A stretch of 64,000 nucleotides of DNA, taken from assembly GCA_012184525.1 (NCBI GenBank), contig WOFQ01000009.1:124001-188000 (forward strand), in the 5' to 3' direction. The position numbers were made by a program, and so were the translations under genes. The notes beneath the pieces were generated by a model. The model saw only the letters and a list, made by a program, of their open reading frames with translations. It made no database searches and was not told the origin of the DNA. Source of the DNA: Xenoacremonium recifei. Taxonomy: Eukaryota; Ascomycota; Sordariomycetes; Hypocreales; Nectriaceae. Shown one piece after another: positions 11,055 to 22,404 of the stretch. How positions within the stretch are numbered: position 1 is the stretch's first letter; every line of letters begins with the position of its first letter.

Positions 11055-12938
11055 TTTTGGTGCTCGAGAGTCGGTCTATGAGGGAGAGATGATAAAAAGA
11101 TGTCGCTTCGCAGGGTCTGGGAAAAAGAAAAGAAATGAGAAAATTCCAACAATCGAGGACTCGGCGAGTCGACTCCGCGTGAAGAAAAAGAAGGTGACGC
11201 GTTCTACGAGGTTGCAAGCTGGAGCACAAGCATAATAGTGAGAAACGAGCGAGCGGAAACAATCGAGACGGCGAGTCTGAAGCTCCCCTGAAACTCGGCG
11301 GCGCCCTGGAAACCCGACAAAAAGATCAGAGAAAGCAAGCAAGCATCGCCAAAAGTCTCATCGAGACGAAATTGGGGGACGGGTTCTGAGATAAACCCTC
11401 AGGCAGTGACCCCCCCTATCCCCATTCCAAAGGAGCTGACCCTTGTCCAACGACGCCTCAGCCAGCCAGAACTTTTGGCCTCTAGGCCCACGCCTTGCGC
11501 CCACGGGCTTGCTGACAGTCTCGCTACACGTCGCCTTCCATCGATTCCATCCAGTTAACAGGGAGGCCAGTCAGCATCGTTTGCCCTTGTCGCTAAGATC
11601 TTCAGGGATAAGAGCTGGAGCGGAGGGGGTGGGCCGCAGCCCGATGGACCAATTGAAGGGCCAGTAGGGAACGCCGGGCTGACAGTTATCTCCTGGGGAG
11701 GGGGGCAGGAGGCGAAGAGCCGGGAGCAGAGAGAGAAAATGGAACCTCCTAAGGGGGTGAGACGCGTCCAGCCTAGGACAGGATTGCGAAGGCCCGAGGA
11801 ATGGCGCCCCCTTCTTGGCAACGTCAATAGGACTCGAGAAACAGGCGGACTCTGCCTAGTTACGAGTCGATGAGAGAACGGAAACAGAGTTTGGGCCAGG
11901 AGGGAGTGAATCGTCAGCACAGCCCGTAACTGCACCGCTGTCCTCCGCCACGGCCGCAGCAATGGGCGTTACAGCTGCGCTTCAGACAGCCAGAAACTGG
12001 TCCGACTTCCGCCCCCGACTCCCTCAGATCCCTGTTATGTGTCAGCGACTTCCGCCCATTAGCGGACGGAACAGGGGTTGAGTGGTGGGAGGGTGACAGT
12101 CCTCTGGGGCGAAGTGGAGATCTATTTACGTCTGACAGGGGTATGAGTCTTGAATCCCCTGGCGCCTGGGCGCTCTCCCGTTACCTAGGAACTTATGGAT
12201 TGCAAGGCTGATCAGTGTCAGGTAAAGTACCTGCCTAACTGGCGCGCGGGAGTCGGTGTCAGCTTACTTACCAGCACCCCCCTCCCACGCGGCCTGACAT
12301 TGCTGGAGCAATTCTTGTCTGACGGGGAGTCTTGAAACCTGGGACTGAGGCATGGACTGCCAATAAAGATATGCAGTACGGAGCATCAATTCCCAGTATG
12401 GAGCACAAGCTTATGTATTGCGGAGTTAGGCTATTCCTCTTCATCTGCAGCACTCTATCCCCTCTATCCCCCGACTTAAGATTGTGGACCGTTGCACGCA
12501 GCGCCCGGTTCAGGAGAAAGACTTGGCTGTGGCGTTTCGAATTTACTCGCGGCAGGGATCTAAAATTCGCTATTACTTTCGGGCGCCTGGCCTAGGTTAC
12601 CTTATAAAGAGGGACGGGAACTTTGGGGAGAGCCGCGGGCGCCATGGTGCAGGGGTCCACGTGATCCACTGCCCAGCAGTTCAGGTTCAGTCCTTCGACT
12701 TCATATGCATGGTGATAGGAGAGGAAGCCCCTAAGTGAGACAATATGATGCTGTCCCGCGTTAAATAGTGTGAAGCCGCAAGCCTCACCGCTCGGAGGTC
12801 TTACTTCACTAGTTAATTGTTGTACGTACGCACAAAGAGGGGTCGGGATGACATTCTTGCCATTGACTTGGACTGCACCTGGAATTTTGTGCCCGCACAC
12901 TTCTGAATAGCTTCAGTCGCCCGGGGAACCATCCAACC
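11055..12938. other. Long intergenic region between arylsulfotransferase-family gene and tRNA
   Basis: This holds the promoter and 5' leader of the minus-strand gene ending at 11054, followed by GC-rich sequence. Open frames on both strands overlap each other and show no motif, splice pattern or credible start. I see no supported gene. A TACGGAG fragment is present near 12377. Confidence 0.35.
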
Positions 12939-13033
12939 GGGCGAATGGTTTAGTGGTATAATACTCCCTTAGCATGGTCTGGCTTATCAGATCTGATCTG
13001 GGAGTGGTCCAGGGTTCGATTCCCTGTTCGTCC
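12939..13033 (+). tRNA. tRNA-Ala (AGC) with a 24-nt anticodon-loop intron
   Basis: The acceptor stem GGGCGAA (12939-12945) pairs with TTCGTCC (13027-13033). It includes the G3:U70 wobble that is the main identity element of tRNA-Ala. The D-arm has AGTGGTA. The anticodon stem CTCCC/GGGAG encloses TTAGCA, giving anticodon AGC at 12971-12973. The T-arm is CAGGG-TTCGATT-CCCTG, and the discriminator base is A at 13034. Between A37 and base 38 lies an intron at 12975-12998, the usual position for eukaryotic tRNA introns. Internal promoter boxes A and B are present in the D and T arms. Confidence 0.9.
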
Positions 13034-13348
13034 AAGCCATTTGAGATGCAGTTGAATCTTCTCTTTTTGCCTTTCCGCCCATCATTCGTGATCGAACGGC
13101 TCCTATGTTGGCAGCGTTTTACACCACGTTGATGTATCATTTCACGATCTCGTTGCCAGCAGACGGATTAAGGTATATATTTTTTATCATCTAAACCCAC
13201 AAGTTTTGATCGCTTCCCTACTCCGTAGTGCTACATATGCCCACATTACCTTTTTTACATAGCTGACCCAGGTCCCTCAACCACCCGTCGGTCGAGAATA
13301 CCCTCTAATAAATGATGATGATGATGCGTAAAATAAAATGAAAAAAAA
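13034..13348. other. Intergenic between tRNA and sulfatase-family gene 3' end
   Basis: AT-rich, with a short GAT/ATG repeat near 13312-13326 and AAAATAAAATGAAAAAAAA at 13329-13347 next to the minus-strand stop. It probably contains the 3' UTR of the sulfatase-family gene. No gene is seen. Confidence 0.35.
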
Positions 13349-16218
13349 TCAGTCGCTGTCTTCTTCTTCCTTGTTCCGGTCCTTATTCCGGGGATCGTAT
13401 TTCCATAATCGCTTCCGCTCTAATGCCCACCATGTGGCCACCTCTTCTGCCTCGCTCACCCACTTCCCTGCGTCTTCTCCGAGCTTTGCGACCACCTGCG
13501 TGATCAACCCCTTCATCGACCAGGCTGAGATGGGTTTAAGCTCCAACGGATCGTGCTTTAGATCCGTGATTGAGTATTCCACCTCGAGGTCGATGGGGAT
13601 GGTAAACCGCCATGGGGCATCTGCTGACGTGACAGTAAGGAGGCCACCGCCGGAGTTGACAACGCCAAAGTTCCATGCCCGACGGCCATTGTGAGTCGTC
13701 TTATAGGGCCGGATCAGCGATTGGCCCTCGTACTCTTGCACGAGATCCTGTGCAACGGATGTGTCCTTCTCGTTGAGGGAGCCAGTGTTGATGAGGAGGT
13801 CGAGGATGGTGGGGAGAACAGAGATGGAGGTGGCGTTCGCGTGGTACTGGACGCGAGGTAGGTTGGGGTGTCGGAAAGTGATGGGAACTCGGAAGTTGCT
13901 GATGTGGCCGTTCTCATAAGTGCCCGTCTTGGAATTGTCCTCTTTGAAGGCCTGGCCGTGATCGCCAACAAAGATGACAAGCGTCTCATTGGAGATTCCT
14001 AGGTCGTCGAAGAGCTGCATCAGCTCGCCCAGCCATTGGTCGTGGAAGTGGATGGTATTAAGGTATTTGTTGAAGTCTTCATGCCAGTTTAGCAAACCCT
14101 GTGTGCGCATGTATTTGGTGTCGTTGAAGTGCTTGGGTGTTTGCCAAGGGTGGTGGGTGGTGCTGGTGAAATGAGAGAAGAACATGCGTTGGTTGTTCGC
14201 CGTCGCATTCTTGATAAAGTTGGTCATGTAGGGCTTCAGAGCTGTCTCGGGGAAGCCGAAATAGTTGACTTCCTTCAGGTACGGGTCGTCTTCGGCGTCC
14301 TTCTCGAGCCGACCCTTGGCTACCACATCGCGGAAGCCCATCTTCTCGTTGAACCTGTCTTGTCGATCGTATCCATCCGTGACTGCTTGGAAGAAGGCAG
14401 AGTGCCATTGTTGCTCGAGATAGTTGTCAGTGGACTGGTTGTCTTTCAATGAGTTGAAGAGGTCGAGAATCTGGGGAATGCAGGGCTGATAACTCCGAGT
14501 CTCAGCCTCCTCGAACATGTCTACAGCCAGCGGCCACACTCCACAGTGGCCAACGGCAGCGCTCTTCGTTGAGGCCGTGCTGGTAGTGAGACCCCCAACG
14601 ACGTTGATTCCGCCAAACCCAGGCCTCGTTGTGTCGTTCCACTCAGGCGTAGGTCGATCATAGTCCTTGCCATCTTGACTCTTGAAACGGCCGTCCTTGC
14701 CAGTGAGCTTCTCCGTATTAGGGGTCATTCGGGAGACCTGCTCGTTGATCGCCTCGCGATCGTCTTCGTTGTGAGACTCCATAATAAAGCGGTGAATATC
14801 CGAACCCTGCTGGATCGGGAACAGCTCCTCACGAAGACTCTCCATTAGAATGAAGGCCACATGTCGAATCTTGACATCCTTCAAATGCGGCTTGATGGCG
14901 TCCAGCACATCAACATCGAGGTTCGTGATTCGCAACGGGTCATCGACAGGGTTATAAAAGTCATCTTCAACTCGGGATGGGCACTTGTCCTCGGGTTTCT
15001 TCTCCTCGGGTGTGGTAGGATCACTCCCTTCTCCGCCTACAGATACCTTGGCAAGGAAGCTCTTCCGAAATCTCTCCGGATCCCATCTGAAGAATCCATC
15101 CGGCAGGGGTGAGGGCATCCATTCGGGTGTCCACTGCTGGTACTGCTTGACATAGTCGTTACTTGAGCCTGGTGCCCACCCCTTGAAATAGCCCTTTGGC
15201 AGATCCCAAACACTCTTATCGATTAGATCCGGCAGCGGCCACTTATTCTTCTTGAGGCGAGCCTGCTCGTCACAATAGTCTGCTTTCGCCTTGAAAATAT
15301 CCAATAAGGGGATCGGGAGTGTAGTTGACATATGGGTGTACGGCTTGTCGGGGCGGACGATGGAAGTGACTCCGAGGAAGATGAGGACGACGGCAGTCAC
15401 CAACCACGAGGGCAACCGCAAAGGGATTCGGGAGAAGTACTGCGAATACTTTCCAGTAAGCGCCTTGTTCTTTTCTCTCAACAGTCCTCGTGCCTCTGAC
15501 ACGTCGTCCTCGTCTCCCTCCTCTTTGTTGAATGAGTCTTTGCCCTCATCGCTCATGCTCTCCAGGTCGGGTTGCGGTGATCGTCGCTTCTTGAGGCCAA
15601 TAGCCGTTGCCACCAAGCGGAAAACTGCGACATATTAGCGCCCGTTTGGCCTGGATGTGTGTTGAACGGACCAGATGCCAGGTTGTTGCCAATCGCTACC
15701 AAGAAAATTCCCACAGCCTTATATAACAGCGTTTTGCTGATCCAGCTCACGACCAGGACAGCAGTGCCTGAAACCAGCACACTTGTAAGCCCACTCAGAA
15801 GGACTTTCATGCCCTCGGGCTCGTTTGTAAAGGTGCTGGCATCCTCCCACTCCAGCTCGCCGCCCGTCTCGTAGTAGAATCCGAGCTGTGACGCCGCGGC
15901 GCCCAGCGTAACTATGCTGCAGAGGCAAGGATGTTAGAAGACCTGCAGAGAGCCGACAGGTGTCACAGCTTACCTCAAAAGACATCCAAATACATAACCC
16001 AGCAGAGGAAGCACGCCACGCTCACGGCGGATCAGCAGCCGCCCTGCACATAAGATGAGGACATCTGGGACGAAAAAGGTGGGTAGGTATAAAACGAACA
16101 ACCCCGGTGGTACGGACTTGAAGTGCATATACAAATGAACCAGCTTATTGGAAAGGACCGAGACGAAAAGCACCGCAAAAGGGAACGAGACCAAAGGAGA
16201 ATACATGTTGACTGGCAT
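13349..16218 (-). CDS. Multi-pass membrane sulfatase-family protein
   Basis: Three exons on the minus strand (16218-15974, 15916-15672 and 15624-13349) give 921 residues. The second intron has a less common GTCCGT donor but a clear GCTAATATG branch site. The N-terminal quarter is hydrophobic: several transmembrane helices in exons 1-2, plus one near LPSWLVTAVVLIFLG in exon 3. A large alkaline-phosphatase/sulfatase-fold domain follows. The presumptive nucleophile is Cys at about residue 524 in GHCGVWPL. A metal-binding motif GDHGQAF lies near 717-723, and TTHHPWQTP is another likely active-site segment. Fungal relatives are annotated only as sulfatase-domain proteins. They may hydrolyse sulfate esters or transfer a phospho group at the cell surface. 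The acidic, basic-ended C-terminus is cytosolic or disordered. Substrate unknown. Confidence 0.85.
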
Positions 16219-18284
16219 CCCACGACAACAGCGACTGCAGTGCCATGCAAGAAGAAGGTTGAAACGGGGACAGGCCTAGCAAAGAGCCTGGGCTGAAAGG
16301 AGGGAAACGGCGGAAACAGATGCAACAAGTAAGGGGTCGCGTGCCTATTAAAGCCGGCCATTCATGCGCTCCATGTGCTCCGTACGGCGCGACATCCCTA
16401 CGGTGTGGCTGAAGAGAGGAGAAGGGGTGCAAGGCGAGGAGGAATGACAGGAATGTCTCCTTTGACTGGGCTTGACCAGGGTCCTTTTCGCCTTGCCATG
16501 GCTGGCTGGACTGGGCTGCCACTGGTCTCGCCTGTTCTGTCTCGCCAGCGAAGCGCTCGCCAGACTTCAGGTTTTTGCTCGCGTGCCAGGGGCATTGTCC
16601 AGGACGAAAGCTCCGCTTTCACGAAAGGGCTGTGCGAAGATCCCTGAAGGACCAGGCCATAATTGGCTTGACTGAGGCCGTGGCAGATCCGGGGCGGGAA
16701 TTAAGGCTGAGCCCAGCCCACGGCCGCTAGGCAGGTAATGGAAGCCATTGGATTGCACCACATGAAACCGAGATCTTGGTTGGAGACTGGATGGAATACG
16801 AGCCCTAGGAGATGGGACACGTTGCGGGCCTGGAACGGCGCTGGAAGTGGCATCAGGTCTTATGCTTATTCACTGTCGAAGGCCCCGAGTAGCCTACCAG
16901 GAGCGCTGCCGGGTTCCGGAAGCTCCAGCAGGAACCCCTGTAGTGTTCCCTCTGGACGGCTGATCGGGAGCACACTCGGGCGAGGTTACTGTGCTCATAC
17001 TGTATGCCATGCCACGAGACTCAGACATGCTGTTGCTGCTGCCAAGGACTCAGACAAGCAGGCCAAGGGACCGTTTCGACAGCTGACTGGACGTTTTGCG
17101 GGGAGGAGGCTCGGGATCCTCCGTGGCGCTCTATTAAGGGCGAATTCAAAGCGATCCTGCGCCGTTCCAGCGCCACGAGGCGAGGGCACGGGATCTTCTT
17201 CTCCCTTGACGAGGAGCTCGTCTCCGGGGGTCGACAGGTCAGGGCTATTTCTGACAACCCTGCCTGCGCCACCCCTGTTAGCGATTCGTTCTGTCAGATT
17301 TTCCACCCAGCCAAGCCCTTCTCCGTAGCGATGGTAAAGTGTTCGAAACTTGGTGCTTACTGTGTGCAAGCTCCCAACATGCAGCGCAAGGATGTTAGTG
17401 GCAATGGAACTCTCGGCATTCAGCCCTCGAGCCCACCCCGCTTTACAGAGGGTTATAGTGTGTCTTAGTCCGCGCCTAATAGGGGGTTAGGCCACTGAAA
17501 TTTCGGTGCGGGTTGGGATGTTCTATGCCTGTTGCAGGCATTGAAAAGCACGTCCTGCACGGATGGCGAGTGAGATTGGGGCTTCTGGAAGGGGATTTGG
17601 CCTGCTGAGCTTTTCTCCAGGGCTTTGGTACGGATGCACTCTGTCTGAAGACCAGTATGGAAAGCATCGCGTTGGACTTACAGTGCCTGTAAATGATGCC
17701 ATCGCTCGGCAGGCCATCCGAACTATTTACCCTACATACAGCGCCGACATGCTTAAGTTACCCCTGTCGCTGGTGCCTGTAACCGCCCGGCTCCACCGTG
17801 CCGGCCGCAAACATTATTCTTACGTCCAACGACTCACATCGCTGGCTTGGCTGGCATCGTCTGAACGGGCAGATTTGCCCTGCCGATATTCCCGGGAACG
17901 AGGGCCTAGAACAGATTCGGGATCTTTGTAGTCATCTGGCACGAGCAAACGAAACACACAGCCTCTCTTGGTCGATGACGTTATTTCACTGTGTTTGCTG
18001 CCTTCCTTTTGCTGCTCCTGCCTCATGCTCGGCTGCCAGCCGCTCCTTCCCGCGACACGTCGAGAAGTATCACGAGATCACGTGACCGTGTTCAAGCAAA
18101 CGCAAGATGATGTTCCTTCCCTCTCAGAGGTCTTCTTGGCTGTTGATGCCTTCACCTCTCATCTTCCATTCATACAGGGTTACTCCATCACCGCCAGTGC
18201 CCTCCGCTGACCCTGAATCGTGCCCGTGGCGTTGTTCTCGACCAGCCTCTTCACGCTCCTCCAAGCACGTTTACATCCTGGGAA
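16219..18284. other. Divergent intergenic region without a supported gene
   Basis: About 2 kb lies between a minus-strand and a plus-strand gene. Several long frames overlap on both strands, as expected for GC-rich DNA. They are Cys/Arg/Ser-rich, mutually overlapping and lack motifs, so I do not call them. It probably contains both promoters. Confidence 0.35.
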
Positions 18285-19611
18285 ATGGCATCAGACACGA
18301 TCCCCACGGTCTGCGGTGATCTCGAGGTCTCCCGCCTCCTGGATCAGCTGCGCCAGTACCAACCACAGTCCGAGAATCCTGCCGCCGAGGTCAAGCAGGT
18401 GTGGACCGAACTTCACCTGGCCTGGTGGCGCGCTTCGGCCTCTTTGGTCTCTTCAACTTCCGTCACCTCGGGAGTCTCCGCCTCGCACTCCGCTCCAAAT
18501 ACGGAATCTACGTCGACTTCGGTTTCGAGCCCCGAGCCCACTCCCATCTCTGGTTCGGGTCCAACTCCGGGCTCAGCCTCAGCATCTGCCTCCACTGCGG
18601 CCGTATCTTCGACTTCTCCCGTTGCAAACCTCTCCTGGCCGCAATGGATCCAATTGCAGTCGAACCCAGCGGCCATTGACCTCTTCTTACACTGGGTGTA
18701 TGATGAAGATTGGGTTACCATCGGCGACGGCACTGCCTCAAAGGACAACCCCTATCCTCGTATCCGGACCATTGCTGAACGTCTCGGCCTTGGTGGTCGA
18801 GGTGGAACTCCTTGGCTGTTGTTCCTCCACTTTGACATCGAGATTCTCTCCTCGGTGCGGACGATGAAGGAGCTTTCTGCCTGGCTGGGTCGTTATCGCT
18901 CCGTCTCGCCAGAAGACATCTTGTCCAAGGTCAACGAGAACGCCCTTCGCCGTCACGGCTTGGAAAATGTCGATACCGCACCATCCGTTCTCAAGGTTGA
19001 CCTGCGGGCCGCATTGGAAGGTAACTTGAGTCGAGAGATGCCCTGTTACTGGTCCTGCTGCTGACTTGGCCGGATCTGCAGTGCTGCGCATGAGAGAGGA
19101 GAGCTCGCCAACAGACTCCGGATTTGGTCGCAGCAGAGCATCAGTGACGCCATGCCCGACCTCGAGACTCGACCACACTCGACCGCCCTCTCCTATGCCG
19201 GTGCCAAAGCGTCCGAGGCGAATGCAGCAGGACAGTCTCCGCTATGACGGGACACCGTCCGCTGGAGTCACCACATTGCGATTTCACGAGACTTCTCCTG
19301 AACTTGGTCGTCGCAATATCGAGACACCACCGATTGATCCGGATCTGTCTTCGGACCTTGGATGGCGCCCTCCAACGGCCACTCGTGAGGTCACTTCTCA
19401 GTCAAGTCGCTCTCAGGCCAACATTTCTCGGACCCGTCGTTCTCAATCTCAGCATGGCGAGAATCAGGACCATATCCAGACACTTCTCAGTCTTCGTCGA
19501 CTAGGCAGCGGCCCTTTTGAAGACGCAAACCTCAGAGCTGTCACCGATTCCATCTTCCATCTTGCTAGGGTCGCGCTGCGAATGATGGGTCAGGATGCTA
19601 GAGATTACTAG
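18285..19611 (+). CDS. Hypothetical protein with Ser/Thr/Pro-rich linker
   Basis: Two exons (18285-19020 and 19082-19611) are joined across a 61-nt intron with donor GTAACT, branch TGCTGAC and acceptor CTGCAG. They give 421 residues. The N-terminal 50 residues are helical. A Ser/Thr/Pro/Ala-rich stretch (about 50-115) is probably disordered. A more ordered segment follows (about 118-245, including LSWPQWIQLQSNPAAIDLFL and RLGLGGRGGTPWLLFLHFD). The C-terminal half is Arg/Ser/Pro-rich, with clusters such as KRPRRMQQ that could act as nuclear localisation signals. No catalytic or known DNA-binding motif is recognised, and there is no signal peptide. A nuclear or regulatory role is a guess from composition. 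Consistent splice phase across both exons argues that it is a real gene. Confidence 0.65.
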
Positions 19612-19929
19612 GAGACTAAGACGATGTACGTTTGGAAGCTGATCTGGGTTGGCCTGATGTGGACGAACAATTGGAAGGGTGCTGAAAGAATACAGAAGCG
19701 GTCTAGAGGCTTCACTTGCTTCATTTGCTAAGCTCATCATGGGATCGTTAATCATACACTGTCAAAGAACCATTCCTTTGCCACTTGATCGTCCTTAAGC
19801 ATGAAGAGAACAAATTGGTATGGCCAAACATCGTGAGTCGGCACGACGTTCACGAAAAGTGAGAGAGGAACAGCCTGTGCATAATCTTGTCAGTTTGTCT
19901 CCTTTCTGTGTAAGAGCCTGGAACTACAC

Positions 19930-21594
19930 TCACCAATCCCCAACATCGTTACTCTCCATCGCCATGTCGGCCGACTCGATGGCCTGGGGGAGTCCGTACG
20001 TCTCGCCAATGTACCTGAGCCGATTCCTCGCATACTCTCTAGCAGAACCTGGTGCAAGCCTCGACACGGCGACCGCAGCCAAGGGGCAAATGAGCGACTT
20101 GACCACAAACTGCGGCTTGTCTGAGACGTTGATGAGGTACGGTACGCTTCGCAAGATGGCTGTCATGGCCTGCTCGCACCTATACGACACTGTCTGGTAC
20201 AGCCAAGATCGCAGCTCCTCTGATAGGTAGTCAGGGTCCGTCGCTGGGGTATATTTGTTCCAGTCTGACTTCTCCAGGACCTCGCAGATGTAGTCGTCGA
20301 GGAAGACGCGCAGCATTCGAAGGGTGTTCCACCGCCGGACCTCCTTTTGCGAGTTATACCGGTCGGCGCCCGCGGCATATGCGCAAAAGGCCTCGGAGGG
20401 GTACAGTTTATCTGTCGGCGGCACGGGCGTGAATGGGGCGTGGCGAGCAACTTCAGCTAGGAGGCTTTCGAGATCGTTGTCGAGTCCCCAGGCTTTCCGA
20501 ATCCACACCGAGGGTTTGAGTCGGGCAGCCTCTGCTGTACGCAAATCTGCAAAGATGTCTAGGATTTCGCCCACGCGGATGGCCCAATGGTTCCAAACCT
20601 TGGAGGCATTGGATGGAAGGATGGCTGGGACGTCCTCCCGGTGGCTGACGTCGAGTGATTTGGGTACGGGTATAGCCTGAAGCAGACACTTGGTCCTGAC
20701 TGTGTGGCTGGCGTGGAAGAAGAGATGCCAGCCCAGAGATGTCTGGAATTGCTCAGCTCCTCTCATCTTGAGGAGGGCCGCTGATCCTTGGACGTGGGCG
20801 TTCCAGTTCTTGGGGAACTCTCGTCCTTCCTGCACGAGGGCCTCGAAGAGTGCCAGAAGGAGAACAGACACGAGCGTGCTGTCGCGAACCGCAAGCTCGG
20901 GGTCGTTCAGGGCGTTTTGTGTTGACTGTAGTACCATGGCGTACCGCGAATACGCAAGCTTCAGGGGGGCAGAGTTCTGCAGATCCTGTGATAGAAGGAC
21001 GAGAGCGGGTACAGTGATCGCAAAGTCGATAGTCTGATCTGCGTTGTGCAAGGTGCTGTAGAAGTTGGGAAGATACTCGAACATGCTGTTTCCAGCGTAG
21101 GTGTGCATGAAATTGTTCAGCGCTGCATCTGCAAGGCCTATATCGAGGGACTTGGGCAGCCACGGAAGCTTCTCAGCCGGACTAGTCTCTCCGCAGCAGC
21201 AGCTCCCATTCTTATGGTCAAAGCAGAGCCAACATAGGTCCGATCCTTCCGACTCGGCGGATGGGGAACGGCTGTAGGGGACGAGTGACCCTGTCGGAGA
21301 CGAGTTTGTGGTTCGTGGGGGGGTCATGTTGTTGAAGGGCACTAAGGCGGCATCTTCCGGGCTCAGCTGTGCATTTCCCTTCTCGGGGTGTAGGAGTCGT
21401 CTCTTCCTCTCTTGTACCTTGACGGCCGTTGAAACAGTCTCGTTACGAAGGCGCAAGGAGAATGGATCTCTGTAGCCGGGGCACGAGATGCCGGCTCTGG
21501 TACACTGCGAGCATCCTGGCTGCTTGAGATCACACTTGCGTCTTTTTAGTCTGCAAGGTTCGCAGTTCTTCGACGGAACGCCTCGATTCCCCAT
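19930..21594 (-). CDS. Zn(II)2Cys6 fungal transcription factor
   Basis: A 554-residue protein starts at the ATG at 21594. The binuclear zinc cluster is at residues 11-38 (C11, C14, C21, C28, C31, C38; spacing CX2CX6CX6CX2CX6C). Its basic loop RLKRRK fits a GAL4-type DNA-binding domain. A polar linker (about 45-140) and a long helical regulatory region of the fungal-TF type follow. The frame stops with TGA at 19930-19932, inside the sequence GATTG-GTGAGT. That sequence is also a good splice donor. With the acceptor CACAG at 19875-19877 and a CTGAC branch it would remove the stop and replace the end with W-L-F-L-S-H-F-S, ending at 19850 (561 residues). Either end is possible. It is on the opposite strand from the preceding hypothetical gene. 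Targets are not evident. Confidence 0.9.
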   Translation of the reverse strand: MGNRGVPSKNCEPCRLKRRKCDLKQPGCSQCTRAGISCPGYRDPFSLRLRNETVSTAVKVQERKRRLLHPEKGNAQLSPEDAALVPFNNMTPPRTTNSSPTGSLVPYSRSPSAESEGSDLCWLCFDHKNGSCCCGETSPAEKLPWLPKSLDIGLADAALNNFMHTYAGNSMFEYLPNFYSTLHNADQTIDFAITVPALVLLSQDLQNSAPLKLAYSRYAMVLQSTQNALNDPELAVRDSTLVSVLLLALFEALVQEGREFPKNWNAHVQGSAALLKMRGAEQFQTSLGWHLFFHASHTVRTKCLLQAIPVPKSLDVSHREDVPAILPSNASKVWNHWAIRVGEILDIFADLRTAEAARLKPSVWIRKAWGLDNDLESLLAEVARHAPFTPVPPTDKLYPSEAFCAYAAGADRYNSQKEVRRWNTLRMLRVFLDDYICEVLEKSDWNKYTPATDPDYLSEELRSWLYQTVSYRCEQAMTAILRSVPYLINVSDKPQFVVKSLICPLAAVAVSRLAPGSAREYARNRLRYIGETYGLPQAIESADMAMESNDVGDW

Positions 21595-22404
21595 CCTGTA
21601 CGTTCTGAATACGTTCAGAGTACTGTGCACTTGATAACGATGCGTTGTACGAAGCGATGGATGACCTGCTCCCGATATGCGCTGTTCAAAGCGAGTGCGA
21701 GAAGGAGCTCAGTGCACCACTCACAGGGGATGTCGGCGGGCGCTGTCGATCTAGGAGGTGAGAAGAACGAGAAAGGCAATGTCTTCGACGCCAATCCACA
21801 TGCACGCTCTGGGGAGCGTCTAGTGAGCCGAAGTTATATGGATGAGTTGGGCGCCCTCCCGCGAGACCAGGATCATGTAATGTTCGTCGTACGGACGCGA
21901 AACCAATGCGGCTCAGCCCTACTAAGGGGTGGATGGCAATGCGTCACAGCGAGAAGCTAGCATCTTTGATTGGCTCCAGGTGTTGAAGTCTCGATAGCGT
22001 CGAACAAGTTGCTTCTTTAGGTTAAGAGAGCGCCGATCACTCGGATCGCTGTGCCGCTTCTTCTGTAGGGGATCGGACCCTGAAAAGCGCTCTGCAAAGT
22101 GCTGATAATCTCTGCTACCTTCTTCACGATCCAAAGTCATTTAGGGTGAGCAGAAATGATTAAAAGAGAACAATCAAATGCCAGTTACCAAGCTCCTTTC
22201 GCCAACGCTCACTTATTAACCATCTCTAGTCTACTGATGTTGATACACTATCCAATTGCGTTTCTATTCCCGTGTCTTTCTCTCCTGTGGACCCTAACTT
22301 GATCTCCAAAACGACGCTGTGATGCATATCGGCTCAATTTCGTCCCGTCTTATTCAAGATATCACCACTTCAAGTCTACCTTTGCAGCGTCAATGACGCT
22401 TCGG
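21595..22404. other. Intergenic, promoter of the Zn2Cys6 gene and 3' side of the 7TM gene
   Basis: A plus-strand frame of about 110 codons near 21625-21960 overlaps the regulator's promoter and has no motif or splice support. I see no supported gene here. Confidence 0.3.

Noticed and set aside
12592..12900. 102-codon minus-strand frame upstream of the tRNA
   Set aside because: It starts close to the tRNA promoter region and shows no domain or secretion signal. Probably chance.
16738..17468. Several overlapping long frames on both strands between the sulfatase-family gene and the next gene
   Set aside because: Cys/Arg/Ser-rich, mutually overlapping and without recognisable features. Typical chance frames in GC-rich DNA.
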